Assembly (NCBI RefSeq): GCF_003628145.1
Contig: NZ_RBZV01000001.1
Span: forward strand, 1 to 64,000
Source of the DNA: Trinickia fusca
GTDB taxonomy: Bacteria > Pseudomonadota > Gammaproteobacteria > Burkholderiales > Burkholderiaceae
DNA length: 64,000 bases
Direction: 5' to 3'
The notes beneath the pieces were generated by a model that ran no database searches, was not told the origin of the DNA, and was given only the letters and a program-made list of their open reading frames with translations. The position numbers and the translations under genes are program-made. Positions 38,454 through 47,732 of the stretch are shown here, one piece after another (the stretch's first letter is position 1; each line of letters begins with the position of its first letter).

Positions 38454-39290
38454 TCAGCTTGCTTGCCAGCGACCCGGCGGCACCCCGAACATGCGTCGGA
38501 AATGGCGTGTGAAGTGGCTTTGATCGGTAAAGCCGCTCGCGGCCGCGACTTCGGTGACCGGTACGCCGGCCCGCAAAGGGGCGAGCGCGCGTTGCAGCCG
38601 CAACTGATTGCGCCACGCGTGCGGCGCGAGTCCGGTTTCGCGCGTGAACAGACGCGCCGCGTGGAACGTCGACAAGCCGACTTCCTGCGCGAGCGCTGTC
38701 AGCGAGATCGGTTCGGTCAGGTCGGTTGCGAGCCGCGCTTTCATGGTCGCAATGCGCGGCGAATCGGCGGCCAGCCGCACGGACTCGGGCTGCTGCTGCG
38801 CGTGGCGCGCAATCAGCGTCGAGAGCGCATCGACGAGGGCCGTCTCGGCCGCGAGCGGATCGTCTTCGGCCTCGAGCAGCCGATGCGCGAGCAGCACGCG
38901 GCGCGCGAGATCGGGGTCGCGGATGGCTTGCACGGGAAACCATGGCATCGGCTGCGTGCGACCGGCCAGTTCGTTGGCGAGACTCTGGATGAAATCGACG
39001 GGCACGTAGGTCACGCGATAGCGCCAGCCCGTTTCGATCGCGCGCGAGCCCGTATGGATTTCGCCGGGATTGATGACGGGCACCGTGCCGGTTTCGGCGA
39101 CCTGGCGCTCACCGCGATAGGTATACGCTTCGGCGCCCGCTTCGATGACGGGCACCGCGTACGCGTCGTGCCAGTGCGGCGCGAACGTGTGGTCGCGGTA
39201 CTCGGCGGTCACCATGTCGGCGCCGGGCAGCAACGGCGAGCGCCAATAGCGGGCGCGATCGCGAAACAGGGGCGCGTTCATGTTGGGCAA
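38454..39290 (-). CDS. AraC-family transcriptional regulator
   Basis: A 278-residue protein. An N-terminal cupin domain (about 20-110, HTFAPHWHDAYAVPVIEAG, VINPGEIHTG) precedes two C-terminal HTH motifs (LTALAQEVGLSTFHAARLFTRETG; VTEVAAASGFTDQSHFTRHFRRMFG, residues about 192-270). This is the usual layout of AraC proteins encoded next to AzlC/LysE-type exporters, so it probably controls azlCD. The inducer is unknown. It could start at M4 (39281) rather than M1. Confidence 0.9.
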   Translation of the reverse strand: MPNMNAPLFRDRARYWRSPLLPGADMVTAEYRDHTFAPHWHDAYAVPVIEAGAEAYTYRGERQVAETGTVPVINPGEIHTGSRAIETGWRYRVTYVPVDFIQSLANELAGRTQPMPWFPVQAIRDPDLARRVLLAHRLLEAEDDPLAAETALVDALSTLIARHAQQQPESVRLAADSPRIATMKARLATDLTEPISLTALAQEVGLSTFHAARLFTRETGLAPHAWRNQLRLQRALAPLRAGVPVTEVAAASGFTDQSHFTRHFRRMFGVPPGRWQAS

Positions 39291-39330
39291 TCGGGCGAAA
39301 GCGTGGGGCGGGGTAGCGTGATCGCCGCGG

Positions 39331-39816
39331 CTAGCGCAGCGGAATCGTCGTGCCAGCCGGCAGCGGCACGGCCGTCACGCTGTTCTTGGCGCTGCCCGAG
39401 ACGACGCGGTCGCTGTAGGTCAGATAGACGAGCGTATTGCGCTTTTCGTCGACGATGCGCACGACGTGCAGCGTCTTGAAAATGAACGACATGCGGTCGG
39501 TGAAGACGTCGCCCTGACGCTTGAGTGGCGCGGCGATCTTGATGGGGCCCACCTGCCGGCAGGCGATCGACGCCTCGGTCGGATCTTCCGCGATCCCGAG
39601 CGTACCCTTGATGCCGCCTGTGCGCGCGCGCGACACGTAGCACGACACGCCTTGCACGAGCGGATCGTCGTAAGCCTCCACGACGACGCGGTCCGAACCG
39701 GTGATATGGAAGTTCGTGTTGACGCTCGCGATCTCTTCGGCGTGCGAAGTGAGCGTTGCGCACGCAAGTGCGATGCCCGCGAGGGAGGACAGGATGGTCG
39801 AAAGGCGGTTCGTCAT
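39331..39816 (-). CDS. CreA-family exported protein
   Basis: A 161-residue protein with a signal peptide (1-26, ending TSHAEE) and the CreA domain: [48 protein letters not shown]. The family has two conserved Cys (here in SCYVS and ACRQV), perhaps a disulfide in the periplasm. CreA is of unknown function and is named for its place beside creBCD in E. coli; no creBC genes are here. Confidence 0.9.
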   Translation of the reverse strand: MTNRLSTILSSLAGIALACATLTSHAEEIASVNTNFHITGSDRVVVEAYDDPLVQGVSCYVSRARTGGIKGTLGIAEDPTEASIACRQVGPIKIAAPLKRQGDVFTDRMSFIFKTLHVVRIVDEKRNTLVYLTYSDRVVSGSAKNSVTAVPLPAGTTIPLR

Positions 39817-39931
39817 CGGTTACGGCGGCTAAGCGGCGGTTGAACTGCTGACAACGTGGCGGCACGCGGCGGTGCGGCAAAACGACACGGTATCACAACG
39901 CCGGCGCGCTCGTAGGCGAGGGCGGAAAAGC

Positions 39932-39962
39932 AAAAAGGCCCGTCGCGATGACGGGCCTTTCG
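39932..39962. terminator. Terminator beside tRNA-Asn
   Basis: AAAGGCCCGTC (39934-39944) pairs with GACGGGCCTTT (39950-39960) over a 5-base loop. On the minus strand a T-run follows, so it ends the tRNA-Asn transcript. Confidence 0.85.
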
Positions 39963-39969
39963 ATGCTTT

Positions 39970-40045
39970 TGGCTCCCCGACCTGGGCTCGAACCAGGGAC
40001 CTACGGATTAACAGTCCGGCGCTCTACCGACTGAGCTATCGGGGA
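39970..40045 (-). tRNA. tRNA-Asn (anticodon GTT), copy 1
   Basis: 76 bases with encoded CCA. The acceptor stem TCCCCGA pairs with TCGGGGA, the anticodon loop is CTGTTAA and the T loop is TTCGAGC. It is identical to copy 2, 76 bases away. Confidence 0.97.
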
Positions 40046-40077
40046 ACAACATTGCTACTGCAAAACTTGTGCTGCGT

Positions 40078-40108
40078 AAAAAAGCCCGTCGACGTGAACG
40101 GGCTTTTC
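40078..40108. terminator. Terminator-like hairpin between the two tRNA-Asn genes
   Basis: AAAAGCCCGT (40080-40089) pairs with ACGGGCTTTT (40098-40107) over 8 bases, with A- and T-runs at the ends. It would end the upstream tRNA transcript or mark a processing stem between the two copies. Confidence 0.75.
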
Positions 40109-40121
40109 CATTCAAATTCTT

Positions 40122-40197
40122 TGGCTCCCCGACCTGGGCTCGAACCAGGGACCTACGGATTAACAGTCCGGCGCTCTACCGACTGAGCTATCGGGGA
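40122..40197 (-). tRNA. tRNA-Asn (anticodon GTT), copy 2
   Basis: 76 bases with encoded CCA, identical in sequence to copy 1. Flanking bases on both sides (TT before and ACAAC after on the plus strand) are also shared, consistent with a recent tandem duplication. Confidence 0.97.
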
Positions 40198-40317
40198 ACA
40201 ACAACAGCAGAGAAACGAGATTCTATGGGCGACGCTCTACCCTGTCAATACCCTTTTCGCGTTGCACAGTGCCGACGCATGGAGGGGCATCCTGCGTCGC
40301 ACCGGGCGTGCCAAGGG

Positions 40318-40641
40318 TCAGCGTTCGAGCAGATTCAGCTTGTCGGAGACGTCTTTCCACTGGTCCGCTTCGGGCAGCGAACCCTTCGTCTTCGTGATGC
40401 TCGGCCAGAGTTTGGCGAGTTCGGCATTCAATGGCGTGAATTGCTGCTGATCGCCGGGGACGTCTTCCTCGGCGTAGATGGCGTTCACCGGGCATTCGGC
40501 CACGCACACGGCGCAGTCGATGCACTCATCGGGATCGATCGCGAGGAAGTTGGGACCTTCGCGAAAGCAGTCCACCGGACACACGTCCACACAGTCGGTG
40601 TATTTGCACTTGATGCAGCTTTCGGTCACAACGTGAGTCAT
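40318..40641 (-). CDS. fdxA: 7Fe ferredoxin FdxA
   Basis: A 107-residue ferredoxin: [18 protein letters not shown] supplies the ligands for the 3Fe-4S cluster and part of the 4Fe-4S cluster, and [17 protein letters not shown] the rest. The C-terminal extension ([26 protein letters not shown]) is typical of FdxA. It transfers single electrons at low potential; the partner is unknown. It is transcribed alone, convergent to nothing on its left but the tRNA pair. Confidence 0.94.
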   Translation of the reverse strand: MTHVVTESCIKCKYTDCVDVCPVDCFREGPNFLAIDPDECIDCAVCVAECPVNAIYAEEDVPGDQQQFTPLNAELAKLWPSITKTKGSLPEADQWKDVSDKLNLLER

Positions 40642-40922
40642 TCAAGCTCCTGCGTACGCGGGTATTGGGTATTGGGGGTAGACGAAAAATGCCGAAATAG
40701 CAAAGTAGTTATTGTAACGTAACGGCCCAAGTCCGATGCGATTTACCCATCGGACGCCGTTAGATCGATTCGTGATTAGTTTATGGATCGCTGGCGGGGC
40801 CGGTGCGCCCGCAGGGGCATCGGGCGAGCGGGGCCGGTCTTCGGGTAACATGCGGCAACCCGCCGAGCCATGCGCGTCGCGTATGCCGTGCGGCCCGAAC
40901 GTTCGCCCGGCTGGCCGACCTC

Positions 40923-42119
40923 ATGATCATTACCTCGCTGCTCGACACCGATCTCTACAAGTTCACGATGATGCAGGTCGTGCTGCATCATTTTCCCGCG
41001 GCTCATGTGGAATACCGCTTCCGTTGCCGCACGCCGAATGTGAACCTTGCGCCGTACGTCGACGAGTTGCGCGATGAAGTCGGCAAGCTCTGCCGGCTGC
41101 GCTTTACCGACGACGAACTCGATTATCTGCGCCGCATGCGCTTCATCAAGAGCGATTTCGTCGACTTTCTGGCGCTGTTTCAGCTGAACGAGAAGTACAT
41201 CTCGATCGACCCTTCGCCCAAGGGCAACGGCGAGATCGACATCGTCATCCAGGGGCCGTGGCTGCACACGATTCTGTTCGAGATTCCGGTGCTCGCGATC
41301 GTCAACGAGGTGTACTTCCGCAATACCCAGCGCGAGCCCGATTACGCGAGCGGCCATGAGCGCCTCAGCGGAAAGATCGAGCTGCTTGGCGCGCGACCCG
41401 AATTCGCCGACTGCAAGATTGCCGATTACGGCACGCGCCGGCGCTTCTCCAAGCGCTGGCACGAAGAGGTGATCCTCAGGTTGATGGACGGCATCGGCGA
41501 GCAGTTCGCCGGCACGAGCAACGTGTTCTACGCGAAAAAGCACGGCCTGACGCCGCTCGGCACGATGGCGCACGAGTATTTGCAGGCGTGTCAGGCGTTG
41601 GGGCCGCGGCTGCGCGATTCGCAGACCTACGGCTTCGAAGTCTGGGCCAAGGAGTACCGCGGCGACCTCGGCATTGCGTTGTCGGACGTCTACGGCATGA
41701 AGGCCTTCCTGCGCGACTTCGACATGTACTTCTGCAAGCTGTTCGACGGCGCGCGCCACGATTCGGGCGACCCGTTCGAGTGGGGTGAGCAACTGCTGCG
41801 CCATTACGAGGAGAACCGCTGCGATCCGCGCACGAAGGTGCTCGTGTTCTCCGATGCGCTCGATATCCCGAAGGTGCTGCAACTGTACGAGCGTTTTCGT
41901 GGCCGCTGCCGGCTCGCGTTCGGCGTCGGCACGAACCTGACCAACGATCTCGGCTACAGCCCGCTGCAGATCGTCATCAAGATGGTCCGCTGCAATGGCC
42001 AGCCCGTCGCGAAGCTGTCCGATTCGCCGGGCAAGAACATGTGCGACGACAAAGCGTATCTCGCCTACCTGCGTCAGGTATTCGGCATCGAGACGCCAGC
42101 CGGGGACACGGCCGGCTAG
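40923..42119 (+). CDS. pncB: Nicotinate phosphoribosyltransferase
   Basis: A 398-residue enzyme: [21 protein letters not shown] at the N-terminus, [23 protein letters not shown] with the regulatory His, and [16 protein letters not shown] with the phosphoribosyl site. It makes nicotinate mononucleotide from nicotinate and PRPP, the first step of the Preiss-Handler NAD salvage route. Start ATG 40923 ([10 protein letters not shown]) is chosen by family; the upstream 120 bases of open frame have no start signal. A lone lutC follows 89 bases downstream. Confidence 0.96.
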   Translation: MIITSLLDTDLYKFTMMQVVLHHFPAAHVEYRFRCRTPNVNLAPYVDELRDEVGKLCRLRFTDDELDYLRRMRFIKSDFVDFLALFQLNEKYISIDPSPKGNGEIDIVIQGPWLHTILFEIPVLAIVNEVYFRNTQREPDYASGHERLSGKIELLGARPEFADCKIADYGTRRRFSKRWHEEVILRLMDGIGEQFAGTSNVFYAKKHGLTPLGTMAHEYLQACQALGPRLRDSQTYGFEVWAKEYRGDLGIALSDVYGMKAFLRDFDMYFCKLFDGARHDSGDPFEWGEQLLRHYEENRCDPRTKVLVFSDALDIPKVLQLYERFRGRCRLAFGVGTNLTNDLGYSPLQIVIKMVRCNGQPVAKLSDSPGKNMCDDKAYLAYLRQVFGIETPAGDTAG

Positions 42120-42167
42120 CTCGCCAGCGTGGCCTTGCGGACGGTGTATCCCAAAAAGGGCCGCCAG

Positions 42168-42173
42168 TATAAT
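42168..42173 (+). promoter_or_regulatory. Candidate -10 element for lutC
   Basis: A perfect TATAAT, 35 bases before the lutC ATG and after the pncB stop. No good -35 hexamer is at 16-18 bases upstream, so it is only a candidate. Confidence 0.4.
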
Positions 42174-42208
42174 CGGCTCATTTGACCCGGTTCGCGAAGA
42201 GGAACGTA

Positions 42209-42880
42209 ATGGATACATCGGCGGCGCGTCGCAACATCCTCGCACGTATCCGCGCGGCGAGCGGCCGTCCAGCCGAGCCCGAGGCGGCCGAGCGCGAAGC
42301 CGTCGCCGATTACCTCGCTCGCCACCCGGCGGGGCCGCGCCCGCCGATGCCCAGCGAGCCTGCGGCGCTCGTCGCACGCTTCATCGATGCAGCGGGCCGC
42401 ATGGCGAGCACGGTCGAGGAGGTCGCCACGCTCGCCGATGCGCCGGCCGCGGCTGCGCGCTATCTGGCTGCGAACGGTCTGGCCGCGCGCGCGGTCGTGT
42501 GGTCCGAGCTCGAGGCGTTGCCGTGGGCGCAGGCGGGGCTGGCCGTCGACGCGCGCAAGCCGCAGGGCACTGACCTCGTCGGCATCACGGGGTGCTTCTG
42601 CGCGACGGCCGAAACGGGCTCGCTCGTGCTGCTGTCGGGCCCGCAGAGCGAGGTGTCGGCGGGCTTGCTGCCCGAGACGCACATCGCGATCGTCCGGGCC
42701 TCGCGCATCGTCTCCGGGCACGAAGAGGCGTACGCGCTGATGCGCGCCGAGCGCGGCGAGCTGCCGCGCGCGGTCAACTTCATTTCGGGGCCCTCGCGTA
42801 CCGGCGATATCGAGCAGACGATCGTGCTCGGTGCGCACGGTCCGTACCGCGTGCATGTGATCGTCGTCACGAGCGCGTGA
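42209..42880 (+). CDS. lutC: LutC/YkgG-family protein (DUF162)
   Basis: A 223-residue DUF162 protein: MDTSAARRNILARIRAASG at the start, GITGCFCATAETGSLVLLSGP in the middle and INFISGPSRTGDIEQTIVLGAHGP at the end. LutC belongs to the LutABC iron-sulfur complex that oxidises L-lactate, but lutA and lutB are not adjacent here, so the role of this copy is open. AAGAGGAACG is the ribosome site of ATG 42209. Confidence 0.87.
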   Translation: MDTSAARRNILARIRAASGRPAEPEAAEREAVADYLARHPAGPRPPMPSEPAALVARFIDAAGRMASTVEEVATLADAPAAAARYLAANGLAARAVVWSELEALPWAQAGLAVDARKPQGTDLVGITGCFCATAETGSLVLLSGPQSEVSAGLLPETHIAIVRASRIVSGHEEAYALMRAERGELPRAVNFISGPSRTGDIEQTIVLGAHGPYRVHVIVVTSA

Positions 42881-42944
42881 AGCGCGCGGGCGCGAGCATC
42901 GCGCCGCTGCGCATAAAACCCATCCAAGCAATAAGAGGTAGTGA

Positions 42945-44387
42945 ATGATGAAACGACATGCCGCATCGGCGCGCATGACGGTGGTGGCGGCGCTCGCCTG
43001 CATGTTGTGGCCCGCGCTTGCTTGCGCCGCGTCGACCGGCATGCCCGACGGGGCTGGACTGTCCATGCTGTGGGCCGTGCCGTTTGCGGGCATTCTGCTG
43101 TCGATTGCGGTGTTTCCGCTCGTCGCCCCCGTGTTCTGGCATCACCATTTCAGCAAGATTGCGCTGGTGTGGACCATGGCGTTCATCGTGCCGTTCGCCC
43201 ACGCGTTCGGTATGCACGCGGCGCTCGATGCGTTCGTGCATGCGCTCGTGGCGGAGTACGTCCCGTTCATCGTGTTGCTGAGCGCGCTGTTCACGATTGC
43301 GGGCGGCATTTGCGTGCGCGGTAACCTGCGCGGCACGCCGAACGTCAACGCGGCGATACTCGCGCTCGGCACCTTGCTCGCCAGCGTGATGGGGACGACC
43401 GGTGCGGCGATGCTGCTGATTCGTCCGCTGTTGCGCGCCAACGACAATCGCAAGCACGTCGTGCACGTCGTCGTGTTCTTCATCTTTCTCGTCGCGAATG
43501 CGGGCGGATCGCTGTCGCCGCTTGGGGACCCGCCATTGTTCCTCGGCTTCCTGAACGGCGTGAGCTTCTTCTGGACGACTGAGTATCTGGCCATGCCGAT
43601 GCTGTTCATCTGCACGCTGTTGCTCGCGATCTTCTACGCGCTCGACACGTATTTCTTTCACTGTCGCGACGAAGCGCGTTCACCGTTTCTCGATCCCACA
43701 CCCGATTCGCGCGGCATCGTGATCGAGGGCAAGGTCAACTTCGTCCTGCTCGGCCTCGTCATCGTGCTCGTGCTGATGAGCGGCATCTGGAAACCGAATG
43801 TGACGTTCGATGTCCTGGGTACGCCCGTGGCGCTGCAAAACGCCGTGCGCGATGGCGCGCTCGTCGGGCTCGCGCTCATCTCGCTGGCGGTGACGCCACG
43901 CACGGCGCGCACCGGCAACGCATTCACCTGGGCGCCGATCGAGGAGGTGGCGAAGCTGTTTGCCGGCATCTTCGTGACGATCGCACCGGTCATCATGATG
44001 CTGCGCGCGGGCTCGCATGGTGCGTTCGCGTCCGCGCTCGCGCTCGTGACCGATGCGCAAGGGCAGCCCATCGACGCGATGTATTTCTGGGCCACGGGTA
44101 TTCTGTCGTCGTTCCTCGACAACGCGCCGACGTACCTCGTCTTTTTCAATCTGCTCGGCGGCGATGCGCCCACCTTGATGACGACCGGTGCGACGACGCT
44201 GGCGGCGATTTCGGCGGGGGCCGTCTTCATGGGCGCGAACAGCTACATCGGCAATGCGCCGAATTTCATGGTGAAGGCGATTGCGGAATCGCGCGGCGTG
44301 CGCATGCCGAGCTTTTTCGCCTACCTGGGGTGGGCGGCCGCGATCCTGCTGCCCGTGTTCCTGCTCACGACATGGCTGTTCTTTTGA
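42945..44387 (+). CDS. Sodium:proton antiporter-like membrane protein
   Basis: A 480-residue protein with an N-terminal hydrophobic leader (11-29) and about 12 more membrane segments. The motifs NAGGSLSPLGDPPLFLGFLNGV and SSFLDNAPTYLVFFNLLGG are the two Asp/Asn-containing half-helix regions found in NhaD/CitMHS-type ion transporters. It probably exchanges Na+ for H+; an organic-acid or arsenite carrier is possible. It begins 64 bases after lutC and is followed 17 bases later by the dehydrogenase gene. Confidence 0.82.
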   Translation: MMKRHAASARMTVVAALACMLWPALACAASTGMPDGAGLSMLWAVPFAGILLSIAVFPLVAPVFWHHHFSKIALVWTMAFIVPFAHAFGMHAALDAFVHALVAEYVPFIVLLSALFTIAGGICVRGNLRGTPNVNAAILALGTLLASVMGTTGAAMLLIRPLLRANDNRKHVVHVVVFFIFLVANAGGSLSPLGDPPLFLGFLNGVSFFWTTEYLAMPMLFICTLLLAIFYALDTYFFHCRDEARSPFLDPTPDSRGIVIEGKVNFVLLGLVIVLVLMSGIWKPNVTFDVLGTPVALQNAVRDGALVGLALISLAVTPRTARTGNAFTWAPIEEVAKLFAGIFVTIAPVIMMLRAGSHGAFASALALVTDAQGQPIDAMYFWATGILSSFLDNAPTYLVFFNLLGGDAPTLMTTGATTLAAISAGAVFMGANSYIGNAPNFMVKAIAESRGVRMPSFFAYLGWAAAILLPVFLLTTWLFF

Positions 44388-44404
44388 GATTCGGAGGCAC
44401 GCAA

Positions 44405-45394
44405 ATGCAGAAAATTTTGGTGGCTCGGCCGATTTTCCCGGACGTCGTCGAGCGCCTCAAACAATATTTCGAGGTCGACTGGAACGACGGCCCTGCGCTC
44501 GACAGTGACGAGCTCGCTCGCCGGCTCGCCGACAAGGACGGTGCGATCACGGTGGGCGATCCGATCGGCGCCGCCACACTGGCACAGGCGCCGCGACTGC
44601 GTGTCGTCGCGAACATGGCGGTCGGCTACAACAATTTCGACATGCCCGCATTCAACGCGGCGGGCGTGCTTGCGACGAATACGCCCGATGTGCTCAACGA
44701 GGCGACGGCCGATTTCGGCTGGGCGCTGATGATGGCCTGCTCGCGGCGCATCGCGGAAAGCGAGCATTGGCTGCGCGCGGGCGAGTGGCGCGCGTGGCGC
44801 TATGACGGTTTTCTCGGTGGCGACGTTTACGGTGCGACGCTCGGCATCATCGGCATGGGCCGTATCGGCCAGGCCCTTGCACGGCGGGCGAGTGGCTTCG
44901 CGATGCGCGTCGTCTATCACAACCGCTCGCGCGTGGCGCCCGAGATCGAAGCCGCGTTGGGCGCCGAATACCTGTCGAAGGAAGACTTGTTGCGGCAGGC
45001 CGACCACGTCGTGCTCGTGCTGCCGTATAGCGCGCAAAGCCATCACACCATCGGCGCGCAAGAGCTGGCGCTGATGAAGCCGACCGCGACGCTCACGAAC
45101 ATCGCACGCGGCGGCATCGTTGACGATGCGGCGCTGTTCGAGGCATTGCGCGACAAACGCATCGCGGCCGCAGGCCTCGATGTGTTCGAAGGCGAGCCCA
45201 ACGTTCATCCCGGTTTGCTGACGGTGCCCAACGTCGTGTTGACGCCGCACATCGCGAGTGCCACGGAATCGACGCGCCGCGCGATGGCCAATCTCGCGGC
45301 CGACAATCTCATCGCGGCGCTCGGCGTCGGGCCACGTGCGGGCCAGCCGCCCAATCCGATCAACCCTGAAGTACTAGGAAAAGCCCGTTCATGA
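44405..45394 (+). CDS. D-2-hydroxyacid (glycerate-type) dehydrogenase
   Basis: A 329-residue NAD(P)-dependent enzyme: the nucleotide motif LGIIGMGRIGQALARR (GxGxxG, about residue 148), the catalytic Arg in NIARGGIVDDAAL, the Glu in FEGEPNVHP and the His in LTPHIASATEST. It resembles GyaR/GhrB, which reduce glyoxylate and hydroxypyruvate. ATG 44405 gives MQKILVARPIFPDVV, the family N-terminus. Its stop overlaps the rmuC start (ATGA, 45391-45394). Confidence 0.92.
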   Translation: MQKILVARPIFPDVVERLKQYFEVDWNDGPALDSDELARRLADKDGAITVGDPIGAATLAQAPRLRVVANMAVGYNNFDMPAFNAAGVLATNTPDVLNEATADFGWALMMACSRRIAESEHWLRAGEWRAWRYDGFLGGDVYGATLGIIGMGRIGQALARRASGFAMRVVYHNRSRVAPEIEAALGAEYLSKEDLLRQADHVVLVLPYSAQSHHTIGAQELALMKPTATLTNIARGGIVDDAALFEALRDKRIAAAGLDVFEGEPNVHPGLLTVPNVVLTPHIASATESTRRAMANLAADNLIAALGVGPRAGQPPNPINPEVLGKARS

Positions 45395-46878
45395 CCACGT
45401 TCGTCATCGTCGTATTGGCCGCTGCCGTCACCGCGCTCGCGGTGGCGTTGGTGTTTGCGTTGAGAGGCGCATCGCGCGCGCATGAGCAGGCGGCGTTGGT
45501 CGAGCTCGGCGAAAGCATCGAGACGGCTGGGCAGATGCAGGCACGCGCCTATGAGCGTCTCGAACGCGAGTTGCGTGCCGAGATCGCCGAGACGTCCCGT
45601 AGCTCGCGCGCCGAGCTCGGTGGCGGCTTCGCGCAATTTCAGCAAACGCTCGCGGCGCAGCTCACGAGCGTGGCGACGGTGCAGAATCAGCAAATCGACG
45701 GTTTTGCCGCTCGTCTGGCGCAGCTGATCGACATGAACGCGAAGCAGTTCGAGGCGATGCGCGAGAGCCTGCAACGCCAGGCGCATGACGCGCGCGACGA
45801 GCAGGGCGCGACGCTCAAGCGCTTCGGCGATACGCTCGCGCAGCAACTGGCGCAACTGGTCGAGGCCAACGACCGGCGGTTCGCCGAAGTGCGCGCCACG
45901 CTCGAGGCACGCCTGAAGGACATCGAGGCCACGAACGCGGTCAAGCTCGAGGAAATGCGGCGTACCGTCGACGAGAAGCTGCACGCGACGCTCGAGCAAC
46001 GCCTCGGCGAATCGTTCAAGTTGGTCTCGGACCGGCTCGAGCAGGTGCATCGCGGGCTGGGCGAGATGCAGACGCTGGCGGCCGGCGTCGGCGATCTGAA
46101 GAAGGTGCTGACGAACGTGAAGACGCGCGGCACGTGGGGCGAGGTGCAGCTCGAGGCGTTGCTCGAGCAGATGCTGACCCCCGACCAATACGCGAAAAAC
46201 GTGGCGACGGTGCCCAAGAGCAACGAGCGCGTCGAATTCGCGATCAAGCTGCCGGGCCGTCAGGACAGCCACGGGCAGGGGTCAGCTACGCCGGTGTGGC
46301 TGCCGATCGATGCGAAGTTTCCGCGCGAGGACTATGAGCGGCTCATCGATGCGCAGGAGCGGGCCGATCTGGCTGGCGTCGAGGAGGCGTCGCGCGCGCT
46401 CGAGACACGCGTGCGCAACGAGGCGCGCACGATCGCCGAGAAGTACGTGGCGCCGCCGCACACGACCGATTTCGCGCTGCTGTTCCTGCCGACCGAAGGG
46501 CTCTATGCCGAAGTGCTGCGCCGCCCCGGCTTGAGCGACCAGCTACAGCGCGACTATCGCGTGACGGTGGCCGGCCCGACCACGCTGACGGCGTTGCTGA
46601 ACAGCTTGCAGATGGGTTTTCGGACGCTGGCGATCGAGAAGCGTTCGAGCGAGGTGTGGCAGGTGCTCGGCGCGGTGAAGACCGAATTCGGCAAATTCGG
46701 CGATGTGCTGGCGAAGACGAAGTCGCAGCTCGAGACGGTCACGCGCTCGATCGAAGCGGCCGAGCGCAGGACGCGCGTAATGAGTACCAAGCTGCGCCAG
46801 GTCGAGGCACTGCCGGGCGAGCAGACCGAGAGCCTGCTCGGCGACGCCTACGCGAATCTGCAGGAGCCCGAAGTGTGA
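45391..46878 (+). CDS. rmuC: DNA recombination protein RmuC
   Basis: A 495-residue protein. An N-terminal membrane helix (3-24) is followed by a long coiled coil (about 30-225) and the RmuC nuclease-like core (VKTRGTWGEVQLEALLEQMLTPDQY, WLPIDAKFPREDYERL, TDFALLFLPTEGLYAEVLR, GPTTLTALLNSLQMGFRTLAIEKRS). RmuC limits recombination of inverted repeats in E. coli. The WxPIDAKFP part resembles a PD-(D/E)xK active site. It is coupled to the dehydrogenase gene by a 4-base overlap. Confidence 0.95.
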   Translation: MTTFVIVVLAAAVTALAVALVFALRGASRAHEQAALVELGESIETAGQMQARAYERLERELRAEIAETSRSSRAELGGGFAQFQQTLAAQLTSVATVQNQQIDGFAARLAQLIDMNAKQFEAMRESLQRQAHDARDEQGATLKRFGDTLAQQLAQLVEANDRRFAEVRATLEARLKDIEATNAVKLEEMRRTVDEKLHATLEQRLGESFKLVSDRLEQVHRGLGEMQTLAAGVGDLKKVLTNVKTRGTWGEVQLEALLEQMLTPDQYAKNVATVPKSNERVEFAIKLPGRQDSHGQGSATPVWLPIDAKFPREDYERLIDAQERADLAGVEEASRALETRVRNEARTIAEKYVAPPHTTDFALLFLPTEGLYAEVLRRPGLSDQLQRDYRVTVAGPTTLTALLNSLQMGFRTLAIEKRSSEVWQVLGAVKTEFGKFGDVLAKTKSQLETVTRSIEAAERRTRVMSTKLRQVEALPGEQTESLLGDAYANLQEPEV

Positions 46879-46926
46879 TGTTCGCCGCAGGTGCTCGAGC
46901 GGGAGGCGGGACGTAAGCCGTAGCCG

Positions 46927-47409
46927 TCAGGCACCGGCGGCGAGCTGCGCAAGGGCATCGTCGGTGATGCGCACGATGCGCCAATCGGGCATGACCGTCG
47001 CCCCCATCTTCGTATAGAAGTCGATGGCCGGCTGATTCCAGTCGAGCACGGACCATTCGAAGCGGCCGCAGCGCCGCTCGACTGCAATCGCGGCCACACG
47101 CCGCAGTAGCGCCGTGCCGATTCCGCTGCCGCGGAGCTGGGGCTGCACGTACAGGTCCTCGAGATAGAGACCGCGACGGCTCAGGAACGTCGAGAAGTTG
47201 TGGAAGAACAGCGCATAGCCGACGACACGACCATCATGCTCGGCAACGAGCGCTTCGATTGCAGGATGCGCGCCGAACAGCGCCTCATGCAGGCTGGCTT
47301 CGGTCGCGACGAACAGATGCGTGAGCTTTTCGAATTCGGCGAGCTCGCGCATCAGCGCCAGCATGGCGCCCATATCGTCGGGCGTGGCATGACGGATGAC
47401 GTCGCGCAT
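46927..47409 (-). CDS. GNAT-family N-acetyltransferase
   Basis: A 160-residue GNAT fold: IRHATPDDMGAMLALMRELAEFEKL, GYALFFHNFSTFLSRRGLYLEDLYVQPQLRGSGIGTALL (acetyl-CoA P-loop RGSGIG) and NQPAIDFYTKMGA. It looks like the diamine/thialysine acetyltransferase subgroup, but the substrate is not certain. ATG 47409 shares one base with the stop of the upstream membrane-protein gene (TAATG). The longer ORF to 47736 is the antisense-like frame of that gene and is rejected. Confidence 0.9.
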   Translation of the reverse strand: MRDVIRHATPDDMGAMLALMRELAEFEKLTHLFVATEASLHEALFGAHPAIEALVAEHDGRVVGYALFFHNFSTFLSRRGLYLEDLYVQPQLRGSGIGTALLRRVAAIAVERRCGRFEWSVLDWNQPAIDFYTKMGATVMPDWRIVRITDDALAQLAAGA

Positions 47410-47690
47410 TACGCTTCTTCCGGCGCGTCCGACAGCACGATCTCGATACCGCCGAAGCGCGATGCGACCCAGTTGTACGCATGGCAGGCAATCCACAGCA
47501 GCACGAAGCCGAGGATCGCGTTCAGCAGGAGCGCGCTGAAAATCGTGCTGAGCTCGACCGAACCGTAGCGGATGAATGCAACGAGCACGCCCAACAACAC
47601 GATCGGCACGCTGAACGTCAGATAGACGAGGATGAGCGCCTTGGCGGTCTGACCGGGTGCGATCGACGAGATTTGTTTTTTCATATTCAT
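47409..47690 (-). CDS. Small membrane protein of unknown function
   Basis: A 93-residue protein with two hydrophobic helices (about 18-42 and 50-72), starting MNMKKQISSIAPGQTAKALILVYL. It resembles short conserved Burkholderiales inner-membrane proteins with a helix-loop-helix core, for which I know no function. It is translationally coupled to the acetyltransferase gene downstream. It may start at M3. Confidence 0.75.
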   Translation of the reverse strand: MNMKKQISSIAPGQTAKALILVYLTFSVPIVLLGVLVAFIRYGSVELSTIFSALLLNAILGFVLLWIACHAYNWVASRFGGIEIVLSDAPEEA

Positions 47691-47732
47691 GTGCGTGAAG
47701 CCCCGTTGGGACGGTCTCCGGAAGTTCGTTGT

